Both the position numbers and the translations under genes were made by a program. Shown here one piece after another: positions 42,909 through 52,518 of a DNA stretch of 64,000 nt (position 1 is its first letter; the number at the start of each line of letters is the position of its first letter). This DNA comes from Mediterraneibacter glycyrrhizinilyticus (GTDB lineage: Bacteria; Bacillota; Clostridia; Lachnospirales; Lachnospiraceae), in assembly GCF_015560805.1 (NCBI RefSeq), contig NZ_JADMSO010000013.1:1-64000 (forward strand), given 5' to 3'. The notes beneath the pieces are model-generated. The model did not search any database. It was not told the DNA's origin and saw only the letters and a program-made list of their open reading frames with translations.

Positions 42909-45602
42909 GTGAACAGATATGAAATGAAACAGCAGATGCTTTGTCCGGACAAGGAGGCAAGAAATAAAACCAGATGGTGGTGGTATGGCTGTGCCGTTGA
43001 AAAAGAGGAAATCTGCCGGGAACTGGATTATATGGAAGAAGCAGGGATCGGCGGCGTCGAACTGCAGATTTTATATCCGTTGGAGGCAGATGACGAAAAA
43101 AAGGGAATTCGGAATTATGATTATCTTTCACCGGAATTTATGGAACTGATACGGTTTGCCGCAGATGAAGCAGAGGTCAGGGGGATGCAGTTTGACCTGA
43201 CGTTGGGGTCTTCCTGGCCTTTTGGCGGACCGTTTGTACCGGAAGAACTGAGCGGACAAAGTGTGCTTCCCTTTTCAATAGATGTGGAGGGACCGTGCAG
43301 ATTCTCGAAAGATCTGACAACGGTCGTTTACGGCAAAGTTGTCGGAGCTGTTATGGGGAAAATGGAACACGCGCAGATGCTGCCGGAATCCATGAAAGAT
43401 ATCCTGGACAGGGTGAAAGATAAATACTTATTTAACTGGCCATGGGGAACGGAAATCGGAGAAATCGAAGTTCCTGAGGGGCTGCATAAGATTGTTTTGT
43501 TTGTATCCACTGATAAAAAGCAGCAGGTTTTAAAGCCGCTCCGGGGCGGAGACGGGCTGATCGTCGATCACAATCGAAAAGAGTCTTTAAGAAAATTTCT
43601 GGAGTATGGCGGCGATCCGATCATAGAAGCTGTCGGCGCGAAGAAGATCCGAAATATATTTTGTGATTCGATCGAAGTATTCGGACATAATTGGACAGAT
43701 ATTTTATATGAAGAATTCCGGAAAAGAAGAGGGTATGAACTCAGACCTTATATTTATGCGCTGTGGGGCGAGATTAAAAATATGACAGAGCAGGTCCGAT
43801 ATGATTTTCAGAAGACAATGGCAGAATTGACTGTGGAGAATTTCTTTCGGGAATTGACAAAATGGTGTCATGAGAAAGGGACGCTTTCGCGTATACAGGC
43901 ACACGGCACATGGGGCGATGTTCTTCAGGCGTATGGAGCGGCGGATATCCCGGAGGGCGAAACATTTTCAGCGTTTGACAGATATGAGGTAAATACGATA
44001 CATCGACGGCTGGCTGTTTCGGCAGGACATATTTACGGGAAGCCGATCATTTCAAATGAATCGTTTACGTGGCTGCGTTTTCCGAGGTTTGTAGTGACGC
44101 TTGAGCAGATCAAAGCGGCTGCGGACAGTATTTTTCTGGATGGGGTCAATCAGATCGTAAATCATGGGTATAGTTACAGCAAAGCGGATGCAGGCGAGGA
44201 CATGCTGGCTTTTTATGCGTCGACAAATATCAATCACACGAATACGTGGTGGAAATATTATAAGATGATCAGTATTTACATCAATCGTGTATGTGATTTT
44301 ATGCAGAGAGGAAAACCGGTGGTCTCCACGGCGATTTATCTGCCGCAGCATGATATATGGGCGGAGATGCCGATCGCAGACACCCATATGTGCATGAAAT
44401 TAAATGAAAGACTGGAAACAGCTTGTGTGGATGGCATACACAAGGCAGGCTACTGGTTTGATTATGTCAATGACGATGTATTAATGAATTGGGAATGTTA
44501 TGGATATGATACATTACTTCTGATCGAATGTGACAGGATTCCTGTGGCTGTTATGAAAAAAATTCAGGAATTTGCAGACAGTGGAAGAACTGTGATTGCG
44601 GCGGAAAAACTTCCGGAGAAATCTTGCGGACTTTTAAATTGTATACAAAATACAGAAGAAATCAGGGGAATCGGGGAGAAGCTGAAAGCGAGAGAGAATG
44701 TGATCATTACGAAAGATAAATCAGTCTCGCTTTTAGAGGCGCTGAGAAGTGCAAAGAAGCCGGATGTGATGATACAGAATCATTCGGATATTGTTGGATA
44801 TGTACATCGAAAAACTAAGAAAGAAGATATTTATTTTATTTCCAATGTATCGGAGAATGCGTGTGCAGAAAAGATTTTGTTTTTCGGTATGTCAGATGAT
44901 TTCTGTGTATTCGATCCGATGAACGGAAAAGAAAAGGCGGTAAGAAAATACAAAAAAACGGAAGACCGAGTGGAAGTCGATCTTGAGATCGAGGCATATC
45001 AATCTTTGATCTTTGTATTTAGTAAGGAGATGGATGCGCCGACCGTGGAGGCGGTGAAAGCTCAAAAACCGGAAATACTGGATATTTCTCATGGCTGGAC
45101 GCTTCAGGTGGAGCAAGCAGGATTTGAGAAAACATATGAAAGGCTTGTTAGCTGGGAACAGGAGCAGGAACTTAAATTCTATTCCGGAACCGGGCGTTAT
45201 ATCAAAAAGATACAGATCGCAACAGACCAGTGGGAGCAGATGGAACATGCAGCAACGGTCGTTCTGAGGTTGGAGCATATTGGTGAGACGGCAGAAATTC
45301 GGATCAATGGGAAGTTGGCAGATGTGATCATCAAACATCCTTATGAAGCGGATATTACAGGATTGCTGAAAAAAGGGGAAAATACGATTGAGATCCGGGC
45401 AGTCAATTTGCTGATCAACCGAATGATCGATCCGGGGTATCCGGAAAGAGTGGAAAAGAAACCTGTGATCGAAAGGTGGCCGTATGAGACAGGAAGTCTG
45501 GAGCAGTGCAGAAAGGAAAGACTGTTTAACTGGCGTGAAAGAGAGATGATAGAAGAACCATTGCCATCGGGCATTTGGGGAACTGTACAGATTCTTTTTT
45601 AG
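42909..45602 (+). CDS. GH106-type alpha-L-rhamnosidase-like glycoside hydrolase
   Basis: An 897-residue protein without a signal peptide, so it works on imported substrate. The N-terminus KTRWWWYGCAVEKEEICRELDYMEEAGIGGVELQ is typical of glycosyl hydrolase family 106; further conserved parts are LGSSWPFGGP, the catalytic barrel around IFCDSIEVFGHNW and AHGTWGDVLQAYGAADIPEGE, and a C-terminal jelly-roll/galactose-binding domain (EIRINGKLADVIIKHPYEADIT). GH106 enzymes remove alpha-linked rhamnose with calcium-dependent inversion. I use GTG 42909 because GGGGG at 42898-42902 fits; ATG 42924 is the alternative. The open frame extends into the permease gene in another phase. Confidence 0.82.
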   Translation: MNRYEMKQQMLCPDKEARNKTRWWWYGCAVEKEEICRELDYMEEAGIGGVELQILYPLEADDEKKGIRNYDYLSPEFMELIRFAADEAEVRGMQFDLTLGSSWPFGGPFVPEELSGQSVLPFSIDVEGPCRFSKDLTTVVYGKVVGAVMGKMEHAQMLPESMKDILDRVKDKYLFNWPWGTEIGEIEVPEGLHKIVLFVSTDKKQQVLKPLRGGDGLIVDHNRKESLRKFLEYGGDPIIEAVGAKKIRNIFCDSIEVFGHNWTDILYEEFRKRRGYELRPYIYALWGEIKNMTEQVRYDFQKTMAELTVENFFRELTKWCHEKGTLSRIQAHGTWGDVLQAYGAADIPEGETFSAFDRYEVNTIHRRLAVSAGHIYGKPIISNESFTWLRFPRFVVTLEQIKAAADSIFLDGVNQIVNHGYSYSKADAGEDMLAFYASTNINHTNTWWKYYKMISIYINRVCDFMQRGKPVVSTAIYLPQHDIWAEMPIADTHMCMKLNERLETACVDGIHKAGYWFDYVNDDVLMNWECYGYDTLLLIECDRIPVAVMKKIQEFADSGRTVIAAEKLPEKSCGLLNCIQNTEEIRGIGEKLKARENVIITKDKSVSLLEALRSAKKPDVMIQNHSDIVGYVHRKTKKEDIYFISNVSENACAEKILFFGMSDDFCVFDPMNGKEKAVRKYKKTEDRVEVDLEIEAYQSLIFVFSKEMDAPTVEAVKAQKPEILDISHGWTLQVEQAGFEKTYERLVSWEQEQELKFYSGTGRYIKKIQIATDQWEQMEHAATVVLRLEHIGETAEIRINGKLADVIIKHPYEADITGLLKKGENTIEIRAVNLLINRMIDPGYPERVEKKPVIERWPYETGSLEQCRKERLFNWREREMIEEPLPSGIWGTVQILF

Positions 45603-45663
45603 GAATAAAAGAGAGTAGGAAGTGGAGTCTTTTTGCAGGAACGCATAGAAAGGAGAAACCGTT

Positions 45664-46731
45664 ATGAGCAGTGAAAATACAATGTGGGCACTTGTCAAAG
45701 AAAAAGCCGAACCGGGACTTTGGCTGAAAAAAGTCGAGATCCCGAAAGTCGGTAAAAATGAAGTGAAGATCAAGATCTTAAAAACTTCTATCTGCGGAAC
45801 AGACGTACATATTTATAATTGGAATCAATGGGCACAGGACACAATTCCGATCGGATTGACGGCAGGGCATGAGTATGTAGGTGAGATCGTGGAGATCGGT
45901 GAGAATGTAGAGGGCTTTCATATCGGAGAAAAAGTGTCGGGAGAGGGACATATTGTATGCGGAAAATGCCGGAATTGCCTGGCCGGTCAGCCGCATTTAT
46001 GCAGGAATACGCAAGGAGTAGGTGTCAACAGAAACGGTGCATTTGCGGAATATCTTGTTATTCCGGCTACCAATGTATGGAAATGTTCGCCGACGATCCC
46101 GGAAGAACTGTATTCTTGTTTTGATCCTTTCGGAAATGCGGTTCACACGGCATTGTCTTTTAATATGGTAGGCGAGGACGTTTTGATCACAGGTGCGGGT
46201 CCGATCGGAATTATGGCGGCTGCGATCAGCAGACATGTCGGAGCACGGCATGTTGTCATCACGGATATGAATGAGTACCGTCTGGATCTGGCAAGAAAAA
46301 TGGGGGCGACACGGGCAGTAAACATCGGAAAAGAAACACTGAAAGATGTCATGGCAGAACTGCATATGAAAGAAGGCTTTGATGTTGGTCTTGAGATGTC
46401 CGGAAATGAAGCCGGTTTTAATGATATGGTCAATAATATGAAAAACGGAGGAAAGATCGCACTTCTCGGGTTACAGAAATCGGATGCGCGGATTGATTGG
46501 ACAAAGGTGATCTTTAACGGATTGACCTTGAAAGGGATTTATGGACGAGAGATGTGGGAAACTTGGTATAAGATGGATACGATGCTGCAGAGTGGTCTGG
46601 ATATTTCCAAGATCATCACCCATAGATTTGACATACGGGATTACGAAAAAGGCTTTGCGATCATGAACAGCGGGAATTCAGGAAAAGTTGTATTAGATTG
46701 GACTTCACTTTATGAAAATAGAGGATTCTGA
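45664..46731 (+). CDS. tdh: L-threonine 3-dehydrogenase-type zinc dehydrogenase
   Basis: A 355-residue medium-chain dehydrogenase. Catalytic zinc ligands are in [10 protein letters not shown] and GHEYVG; structural zinc cysteines are in [15 protein letters not shown]; the NAD site is GAGPIG near 178. The DVHIYNW segment and the downstream kbl partner support threonine oxidation to 2-amino-3-ketobutyrate. AAAGGAG at 45650-45656 precedes the ATG. It lies 61 bases after the rhamnosidase-like gene on the same strand with no terminator seen, so it is probably in the same operon. A sugar or polyol substrate cannot be ruled out. Confidence 0.88.
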   Translation: MSSENTMWALVKEKAEPGLWLKKVEIPKVGKNEVKIKILKTSICGTDVHIYNWNQWAQDTIPIGLTAGHEYVGEIVEIGENVEGFHIGEKVSGEGHIVCGKCRNCLAGQPHLCRNTQGVGVNRNGAFAEYLVIPATNVWKCSPTIPEELYSCFDPFGNAVHTALSFNMVGEDVLITGAGPIGIMAAAISRHVGARHVVITDMNEYRLDLARKMGATRAVNIGKETLKDVMAELHMKEGFDVGLEMSGNEAGFNDMVNNMKNGGKIALLGLQKSDARIDWTKVIFNGLTLKGIYGREMWETWYKMDTMLQSGLDISKIITHRFDIRDYEKGFAIMNSGNSGKVVLDWTSLYENRGF

Positions 46732-46749
46732 AAGGAAAGGTATCGGTTT

Positions 46750-47943
46750 ATGAAGAGAGAAGATGTTTTAAAGTTTTATGCGGATGAAGTAGAAGAGATT
46801 AAAAATGCCGGTCTTTTAAAAGGAGAAAGTCCGATCACGTCTCCTCAGGGGGCAAAAGTAGTCCTGCAGGACGGAAGAGAAGTCATCAATATGTGTGCGA
46901 ATAATTATCTCGGGCTTGCCAATGATCAAAGAGTGATCGAGGCGGCAGTCCGATCATATCAAGAACGGGGATACGGACTTTCTTCCGTGAGATTTATCTG
47001 CGGAACGCAGGATGTGCACAAGAAATTAGAAGAAACGATCAGCAGATTTTTAGGTATGGAAGACACGATCTTGTATTCTTCCTGCTTTGACGCGAACGGA
47101 GGTCTTTTTGAAACGATTCTCACGGCGGAGGATGCGGTGATCAGTGATGAGCTGAATCATGCGAGTATTATTGACGGAGTTCGTCTGTGTAAGGCGAAAC
47201 GTTATCGTTATAAAAACAATGACATGGCAGATCTGCGGGCACAGTTGGAGGCTGCGGATGCGGCGGGGGCAAGGATCAAGCTGATCGCAACGGACGGAGT
47301 GTTTTCTATGGATGGGATCATTGCAGATTTGAAAGGAATCTGTGATCTCGCGGATGAATTTCAGGCGCTTGTTATGGTAGATGACAGCCATGCAGCCGGA
47401 TTTGTAGGAAGTACCGGACGGGGAACTGCCGAATATTGTGGCGTAACGGGAAGAGTGGATATTATCACGGGAACGTTAGGAAAAGCATTGGGCGGTGCAT
47501 CCGGTGGTTATACAAGCGGAAGAAAAGAGATTGTCGATCTTTTACGTCAGAGAAGCAGACCATATCTTTTCTCAAATACATTAGCGCCTGCCATTGCGGG
47601 GGCAAGTATCGAAGTGTTCAGGATATTGGAACAAGATACTTCTCTTCGTGATCATTTGGAAAGTCTGACATCTTATTACAGAGAGCAGTTGACAGAGGCC
47701 GGATTTGACATCATCGACGGAGTGCATCCGATTGTGCCGATCATGCTGTATGATGAAAAGACGGCGGCGGCAATGGCAGCGAGAATGATGGAAAAAGGTG
47801 TATATGTCGTTGCATTTTCCTATCCGGTCGTTCCGAGAGGAAAGGCAAGGATCAGAACACAGGTCAGCGCGGCACATACAAAAGAAGATATAGATTATAT
47901 TGTAAAGTGTTTTAAAGAAGTAAGAGAAGAATTAGGTTTGTAG
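46750..47943 (+). CDS. kbl: Glycine C-acetyltransferase (2-amino-3-ketobutyrate CoA ligase)
   Basis: A 397-residue PLP enzyme of the alpha-oxoamine synthase family. Hallmarks are [30 protein letters not shown], the [12 protein letters not shown] block and the PLP lysine in [14 protein letters not shown]. It cleaves 2-amino-3-ketobutyrate with CoA to glycine and acetyl-CoA, completing threonine breakdown after Tdh. AAAGGAAAGG at 46731-46740 precedes the ATG. It begins 18 bases after tdh and ends the operon at a strong bidirectional terminator. The length matches the family. Confidence 0.93.
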   Translation: MKREDVLKFYADEVEEIKNAGLLKGESPITSPQGAKVVLQDGREVINMCANNYLGLANDQRVIEAAVRSYQERGYGLSSVRFICGTQDVHKKLEETISRFLGMEDTILYSSCFDANGGLFETILTAEDAVISDELNHASIIDGVRLCKAKRYRYKNNDMADLRAQLEAADAAGARIKLIATDGVFSMDGIIADLKGICDLADEFQALVMVDDSHAAGFVGSTGRGTAEYCGVTGRVDIITGTLGKALGGASGGYTSGRKEIVDLLRQRSRPYLFSNTLAPAIAGASIEVFRILEQDTSLRDHLESLTSYYREQLTEAGFDIIDGVHPIVPIMLYDEKTAAAMAARMMEKGVYVVAFSYPVVPRGKARIRTQVSAAHTKEDIDYIVKCFKEVREELGL

Positions 47944-47962
47944 AAAGCCGTTTACCTAAAAG

Positions 47963-48015
47963 AACAATCTCCCGGAAAATCCGATTTTTCATATCTGATT
48001 TTCCGGGAGATTGTT
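47963..48015. terminator. Bidirectional terminator between kbl and the MFS gene
   Basis: AACAATCTCCCGGAAAATC (47963-47981) and its exact complement at 47997-48015 form a 19-bp perfect stem with a T-rich loop. The right arm touches the stop codon of the leftward MFS gene. Confidence 0.85.
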
Positions 48016-49199
48016 TAAAGTTGTTTTTTCATCCTCCGACAGAGCAGGATCCCGGTCAGCAGAAGCACCGGGAAAATGATCGCGGCAAGGATTCCGGCTT
48101 TTAAGTTGTCGTTCAGGCTGCTGGAGATCAGTCCGACCAGAGTCGGCCCGCCGGAGCAGCCGACGTCGCCGCCGAGTGCGAGCAGGGCGAACATTGCGGT
48201 TCCGCCGCGGCGGAGCGCCTGGGAGGCTTTACTGAACGTTCCCGGCCACATGATACCGACGGACAGTCCGCAGACGGCGCATGCCGCGAGGCTGACAAGC
48301 GGAACCGGGATCAGGGAGATCCCGAGGTACGAAAGGATACAGAGCAGGCTGCTGAAGATCATAAACCGATCCAGATCGATCCGGTCGCCGTATTTTCCGT
48401 AAAAGAAACGGGACGCTCCCATCAGGATCGCAAACGCCATCGGTCCGGCAAGATCTCCCAGTGTTTTTGTGATACCGAGCGCCTGTTCCGCAAATGTGGA
48501 TGCCCACTGGCTGACCGCCTGTTCGCTTGCTCCGGCGCAGACCATCATGATAAACAGAACCCAGAAGAGCTTCATGCCCAGGAGGTCTTTCATCCGCAGA
48601 CCGGATTCGCCCTCCGGCAGAAGTGGGGCGATTGGAACTTTTGTAAATGCCAATGCGTTTGCGAGCGGAATGACTGCCCAGATGACGGCGAGGATCTTCC
48701 AGTTGGAGATGCCGACAATATAAAAATAAAGCGTTGACAGGGCGACAACGCCGACATGTCCCCAGCAATAAAAAGAATGGAGCATACTCATTGCTTTTTC
48801 TTTGTGGTCGGACGGACAGGCTTCCACGATCGGGCTGACGAGTACTTCCAAAAGTCCGCCTCCGATAGCGTAAACGACCACGGCAGTCAGGATCCCGAGG
48901 AAAGAGGAACTCATGACTTCCGGCAGGATGGTCAAAAGAACCAGTCCGGCTGCGGAGCAGAGATGCGCGATCACCATGGAAGCACGGTAACCGATCTTGT
49001 CCACAAATTTTACCGACAGCAGATCGACGAAAAGCTGCACACCGAAATTGATCGTCACAAGCAGTGTGATCTGGGATAACGGTATCTGATACGTCCGCTC
49101 AAATGTCAGAAAAAGCAGCGGCACAAAATTATTGATAATCGCCTGTACGATGTAGCCGACAAAGCAGGCGGTGATGGTTTTGTTGTATTGTTTGTTCAA
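48015..49199 (-). CDS. MFS transporter
   Basis: A 394-residue major facilitator with about twelve helices. The loop between helices 2 and 3 has VDLLSVKFVDKIGYRASMV, the MFS motif A region; the central cytoplasmic loop is short. Translation apparently starts at TTG (MNKQYNKTITACF) with GGAGGG about 10 bases upstream on the minus strand. It resembles fucose-permease/sugar-type or unknown-substrate members, so the substrate is left open. It is convergent with kbl and divergent from the EamA gene. Confidence 0.85.
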   Translation of the reverse strand: MNKQYNKTITACFVGYIVQAIINNFVPLLFLTFERTYQIPLSQITLLVTINFGVQLFVDLLSVKFVDKIGYRASMVIAHLCSAAGLVLLTILPEVMSSSFLGILTAVVVYAIGGGLLEVLVSPIVEACPSDHKEKAMSMLHSFYCWGHVGVVALSTLYFYIVGISNWKILAVIWAVIPLANALAFTKVPIAPLLPEGESGLRMKDLLGMKLFWVLFIMMVCAGASEQAVSQWASTFAEQALGITKTLGDLAGPMAFAILMGASRFFYGKYGDRIDLDRFMIFSSLLCILSYLGISLIPVPLVSLAACAVCGLSVGIMWPGTFSKASQALRRGGTAMFALLALGGDVGCSGGPTLVGLISSSLNDNLKAGILAAIIFPVLLLTGILLCRRMKKQL

Positions 49200-49270
49200 G
49201 TTGAGAAACCCTCCTCTTTATATTTTTTCTCACGCTGTTTCCGGCGTGAACGATAACGTCAAAGGGATTA

Positions 49271-49290
49271 TATCACAATATATCACAATA
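49271..49290. repeat. Tandem TATCACAATA repeat upstream of the EamA gene
   Basis: TATCACAATA occurs twice in direct succession in the 166-base gap between the divergent MFS and EamA genes. The 10-base period would put both copies on one face of the helix, so a regulator site is possible. Confidence 0.35.
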
Positions 49291-49365
49291 TTTCTATTCT
49301 TTCATTAGACAAATTTTCAAAGATACGGTAAAATATCGCAGGAAGAATAAAAGGAAGAGAGAAAG

Positions 49366-50310
49366 ATGATGAACAAGACACAAGTGAGAAATTCGCTTCT
49401 GCTTTTGCTGACCGCCACGATCTGGGGCGTGGCGTTTGTAGCGCAGAGCGTAGGAATGGATTATGTGGGTCCGTTTACATTTAATATGGTAAGGAGCCTG
49501 ATCGGAGGAATCGTACTGATTCCCTGCATTTTTCTGCTCGGGCGGCTCAATTCCCCGGAAAAGTATATGCAGAAAGAAAAGGCAAAAGTAGGAATTTTAA
49601 ATGACAGAGCTTCAAAAGCCGACGAGCGGAAAACACTGCTGAAAGGCGGGATCTGCTGCGGGATCCTTTTTTCGCTGGCAACGAATATCCAGCAGATCGG
49701 CATCCAGTATACGACGGTTGGGAGAGCCGGATTTATCACCGCCTGCTATATCGTAATTGTTCCGATCCTCGGAATGGTATTTTTTCATAAGAAGAGCCGG
49801 GCGCTGATCTGGGGAGCGGTCGCGCTGGCGCTGGTCGGTCTGTATCTGCTCTGTATGACCGATGACTTCGGAATCGGGAAAGGAGATATACTTGTACTGA
49901 TCTGTTCTGTCTTATTTTCCCTCCATATTCTGGTGATCGATCATTTTTCGCCGAAAGTGGATGGTGTGAAAATGGCGTGTATCCAGTTTTTGGTCTGCGC
50001 GGTCTTTTCGGCTGTTCCGGCATTTTTGACCGAGACGATCCGGATCAGCGGACTTTTGGCAGCGTGGGCGCCGATCCTGTATGCGGGTGTGCTTTCCTGC
50101 GGTGTGGCATATACGCTCCAGATCATCGGACAGAAAAATATGAACCCGACCGTCGCGTCTTTGATCCTGAGTCTGGAATCCTGCATTTCGGTGCTGGCAG
50201 GCTGGGTGATCCTCGGGCAGAAACTGACCGCGCGGGAAATATTGGGCTGTGTCTTGATGTTCGGTGCGATCGTGCTGGCGCAGATGCCGGAAAAACGGCG
50301 CGGAAACTGA
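49366..50310 (+). CDS. DMT-superfamily EamA-type transporter
   Basis: A 314-residue protein with ten predicted helices in two EamA repeats (LLLTATIWGVAFVAQSVGMDYVGPF, and YAGVLSCGVAYTLQIIGQKNMNPTVAS). A charged loop of about 30 residues between helices 2 and 3 (MQKEKAKVGILNDRASKADE) is longer than usual. GGAAGAGAG at 49351-49359 precedes the ATG. Members export metabolites or amino acids; the substrate here is unknown. It is monocistronic. Confidence 0.88.
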   Translation: MMNKTQVRNSLLLLLTATIWGVAFVAQSVGMDYVGPFTFNMVRSLIGGIVLIPCIFLLGRLNSPEKYMQKEKAKVGILNDRASKADERKTLLKGGICCGILFSLATNIQQIGIQYTTVGRAGFITACYIVIVPILGMVFFHKKSRALIWGAVALALVGLYLLCMTDDFGIGKGDILVLICSVLFSLHILVIDHFSPKVDGVKMACIQFLVCAVFSAVPAFLTETIRISGLLAAWAPILYAGVLSCGVAYTLQIIGQKNMNPTVASLILSLESCISVLAGWVILGQKLTAREILGCVLMFGAIVLAQMPEKRRGN

Positions 50311-50430
50311 CGGATACGGATATGCAGGGACAGACCGGCATCAGGGAATAGAAGAAAAATAGAAGAAACAGATTTTGCGCATAAATAAGAATTAGGATTC
50401 ATAGGTATTACAGAGAACGGGCGTGCAGAG

Positions 50431-50871
50431 GTGCAAATGCAGGTTCGAATCAGACATCAGACCTATGGAATCCTGATTTTTTTTGGACTGATTTTTGGGG
50501 GAATGTGGATGCTGACAGGCTGTATCTCCACAGTCCGGGAGACAAAGCGGATCGGGGAACCGGAATTTGAGATCGTGGAAAAAGACGCGGTGCCGGAAGA
50601 ATTTGCCCGCGTGATCCGGGAAGAGCGGGAGAAACCGTTCTGTCTGACTTATGCGGATCAGGGCGAACTGTATCTTGCCCGAGGCTATGGAAGACAGGAC
50701 AAAACCGGGTACAGCGTGGAAGTGTCCGAATTGTATGAGACGGAAAATGCGGTCGTGTTCCATACAAGGCTGATGGGGCCGGAAAAGAGCGAAAAGACGA
50801 AAGAGATCGCGACGTACCCGTATGTCGTAGTAAGAATGAAAGACGGGAAAAAATCGGTGGAATTTGATTGA
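50431..50871 (+). CDS. PrcB-like lipoprotein
   Basis: A 146-residue protein with an N-terminal hydrophobic segment ending MLTGC (lipobox), so it is probably a membrane lipoprotein. The remainder (VPEEFARVIREEREKPFCLTYADQGELYLARGYGRQDKTGYSVEV, then VRMKDGKKSVEFD) matches the PrcB C-terminal domain, a partner of the PrcA (dentilisin-type) protease in Treponema and widespread in Clostridia. The start is uncertain: GTG 50431 or ATG 50437, both with weak ribosome sites. Its stop lies 9 bases before the next gene's ATG, suggesting joint expression with the SipL-like protein. Confidence 0.72.
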   Translation: MQMQVRIRHQTYGILIFFGLIFGGMWMLTGCISTVRETKRIGEPEFEIVEKDAVPEEFARVIREEREKPFCLTYADQGELYLARGYGRQDKTGYSVEVSELYETENAVVFHTRLMGPEKSEKTKEIATYPYVVVRMKDGKKSVEFD

Positions 50872-50881
50872 GGAGGAGTAT

Positions 50882-52441
50882 ATGGAACTGATACAGAGAC
50901 AGGTACATTATACGCAGGAGGGGAAACGGACGTTTGACCAGTTTTATGTGGATGAGGATTATAATGTCCCGGATACGAAAGAGGACGTAAAGCAGATCGT
51001 TCAGGGAAAGGGAAATGTAAAAGTCGAGGATCTGCGGCTTGTGGAGAATTATCTGCGTGTTTCGGGGAAATTATATTTTCAGATCCTGTATGTGACGGAC
51101 AACGCGGAAAATGCGCCCGCCGTTTTGGAGGGAAAGATCCCGTTTGAAGAAATGGTCTATATTGAGGGGGACGACGCCGGACAGTATTTTATACAGAATG
51201 TGCGGACCGAATTTACAGCGACGCTGGTACATTCCCGCAAGGTGGGGATCCGTGCGCTTGTGGAAATGGAGATCGGTATGGAAAAACTGGCGGATGAGGA
51301 GACAACGACCGATCTGGAAAGCCAAGTATCGGTTTACAAAAAATTTCGTCCGGTCCATCTGCTGGAACTGCATACAATGAAGAAAGATACATACCGGATC
51401 AAGGAGGAGATCACGCTGCCCGGAACAAAGGAGAGTGTCGGACAGCTTCTTTTGACCGACGTAAGCAGCCGGAAACTGGAAATCCGTCCGGGGCAGGACG
51501 AAATGCTCCTGACCGGAGAACTTCTCGTATTCTGTATGTACCGTTCCGAAGAGGGAAAGACAGACTGGCTGGAACAGAGCGTGCCGTACGAGGGCAGGAT
51601 CTCCTGCGACGGCGTGGAGGAATCGATGTATTATTCGGTACAGAGTACGCTGGACGATCCGCTCGTCGATGTGCGGCTGGATGAGGATGGAGAAATGCGG
51701 ATCCTCGGGATCGAGGGGACGATGAACCTGCGGATGAACATTTACCGGGAAGAAGAACTTTCCTTGCTGGAAGATGTGTATTCGCTGGAACAGAACTGTA
51801 AGTTTGAGACGCGGGAAGCCGTCTACGAAGAACTGCTGATCCAGAATCATTCCAAATGTAAAGTTTCCGAAAAACTTTTGCTTCCGGAACTGAAAGATGA
51901 TGTGCTGCAGATCTGCCACAGTGAGGGAGAAATGCAGGTGGAGCATATGGAACAGACCGCGCAGGGAATGCAGGTCGAGGGGATCCTGCATCTGACGTTT
52001 CTGTATCTTCGCGCGGACGATGTGATCCCGTTTGGAAGTTGGAGCGGAATGATCCCGTTCTCATGGCTTCTGGAATGTCCGAACATGACCGAGGATGCGC
52101 GGCATCATATTACCTGGCATGTGGAACAGTTGTCGGTCGGACTGGCGGGCAGCGAGGCGGTGGAAGTCAAGGCGGTGCTCGCATTTGACACATTTATGCG
52201 GAATCCGGTGTTCATGAACGTGATCACGGATGTGGAGTTTGAGCCGGTTTCAATGGAAGAGGTGGAAAAACGTCCCGGAATCGTCGGATATGTCGTAAAA
52301 GACGGCGATGATCTCTGGAGTCTGGCAAAACGTTATATGACGACGGAAGAGGGAATAAGAAAGGTGAACGGGATCGAAGCCGGAGAACCAAAAGCGGGGG
52401 ATAAATTATTGATTTTTAAAGAGAATATGAGTATACTGTAA
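50882..52441 (+). CDS. sipL: SipL-like spore coat morphogenetic protein (DUF3794 plus LysM)
   Basis: A 519-residue protein made of repeated SPOCS/DUF3794 beta domains (approximately 30-130, 160-270 and 310-430; recurring patterns such as LRVSGKLYFQILYVTD and MLLTGELLVFCMYRSEEG) and a C-terminal LysM domain (YVVKDGDDLWSLAKRYMTTEEG, then KAGDKLLIF). This matches SipL of Clostridioides difficile, which works with SpoIVA to attach the coat to the forespore. GGAGGAG at 50871-50877 precedes ATG 50882; the open frame starts earlier. It is expected to be active in the mother cell, but no sigma-E promoter was identified with confidence. Confidence 0.85.
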   Translation: MELIQRQVHYTQEGKRTFDQFYVDEDYNVPDTKEDVKQIVQGKGNVKVEDLRLVENYLRVSGKLYFQILYVTDNAENAPAVLEGKIPFEEMVYIEGDDAGQYFIQNVRTEFTATLVHSRKVGIRALVEMEIGMEKLADEETTTDLESQVSVYKKFRPVHLLELHTMKKDTYRIKEEITLPGTKESVGQLLLTDVSSRKLEIRPGQDEMLLTGELLVFCMYRSEEGKTDWLEQSVPYEGRISCDGVEESMYYSVQSTLDDPLVDVRLDEDGEMRILGIEGTMNLRMNIYREEELSLLEDVYSLEQNCKFETREAVYEELLIQNHSKCKVSEKLLLPELKDDVLQICHSEGEMQVEHMEQTAQGMQVEGILHLTFLYLRADDVIPFGSWSGMIPFSWLLECPNMTEDARHHITWHVEQLSVGLAGSEAVEVKAVLAFDTFMRNPVFMNVITDVEFEPVSMEEVEKRPGIVGYVVKDGDDLWSLAKRYMTTEEGIRKVNGIEAGEPKAGDKLLIFKENMSIL

Positions 52442-52518
52442 AAAGAAAATAAAGTATAATGTATACAAGATACAAAAGGTCAAATATACAGAAGAAATTC
52501 AGATAAAGGGGAACACAC

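Noticed and set aside
44892-45773. A 293-codon minus-strand open frame opposite the GH106-type gene
   Set aside because: Antisense to conserved coding sequence; the product is Phe/Leu/Ser-rich with no domain.
50437-50460. GGTTCGAATC, which looks like a tRNA T-loop
   Set aside because: No 5-bp T-stem, anticodon arm or acceptor stem can be formed around it; it lies at the start of the PrcB-like gene.
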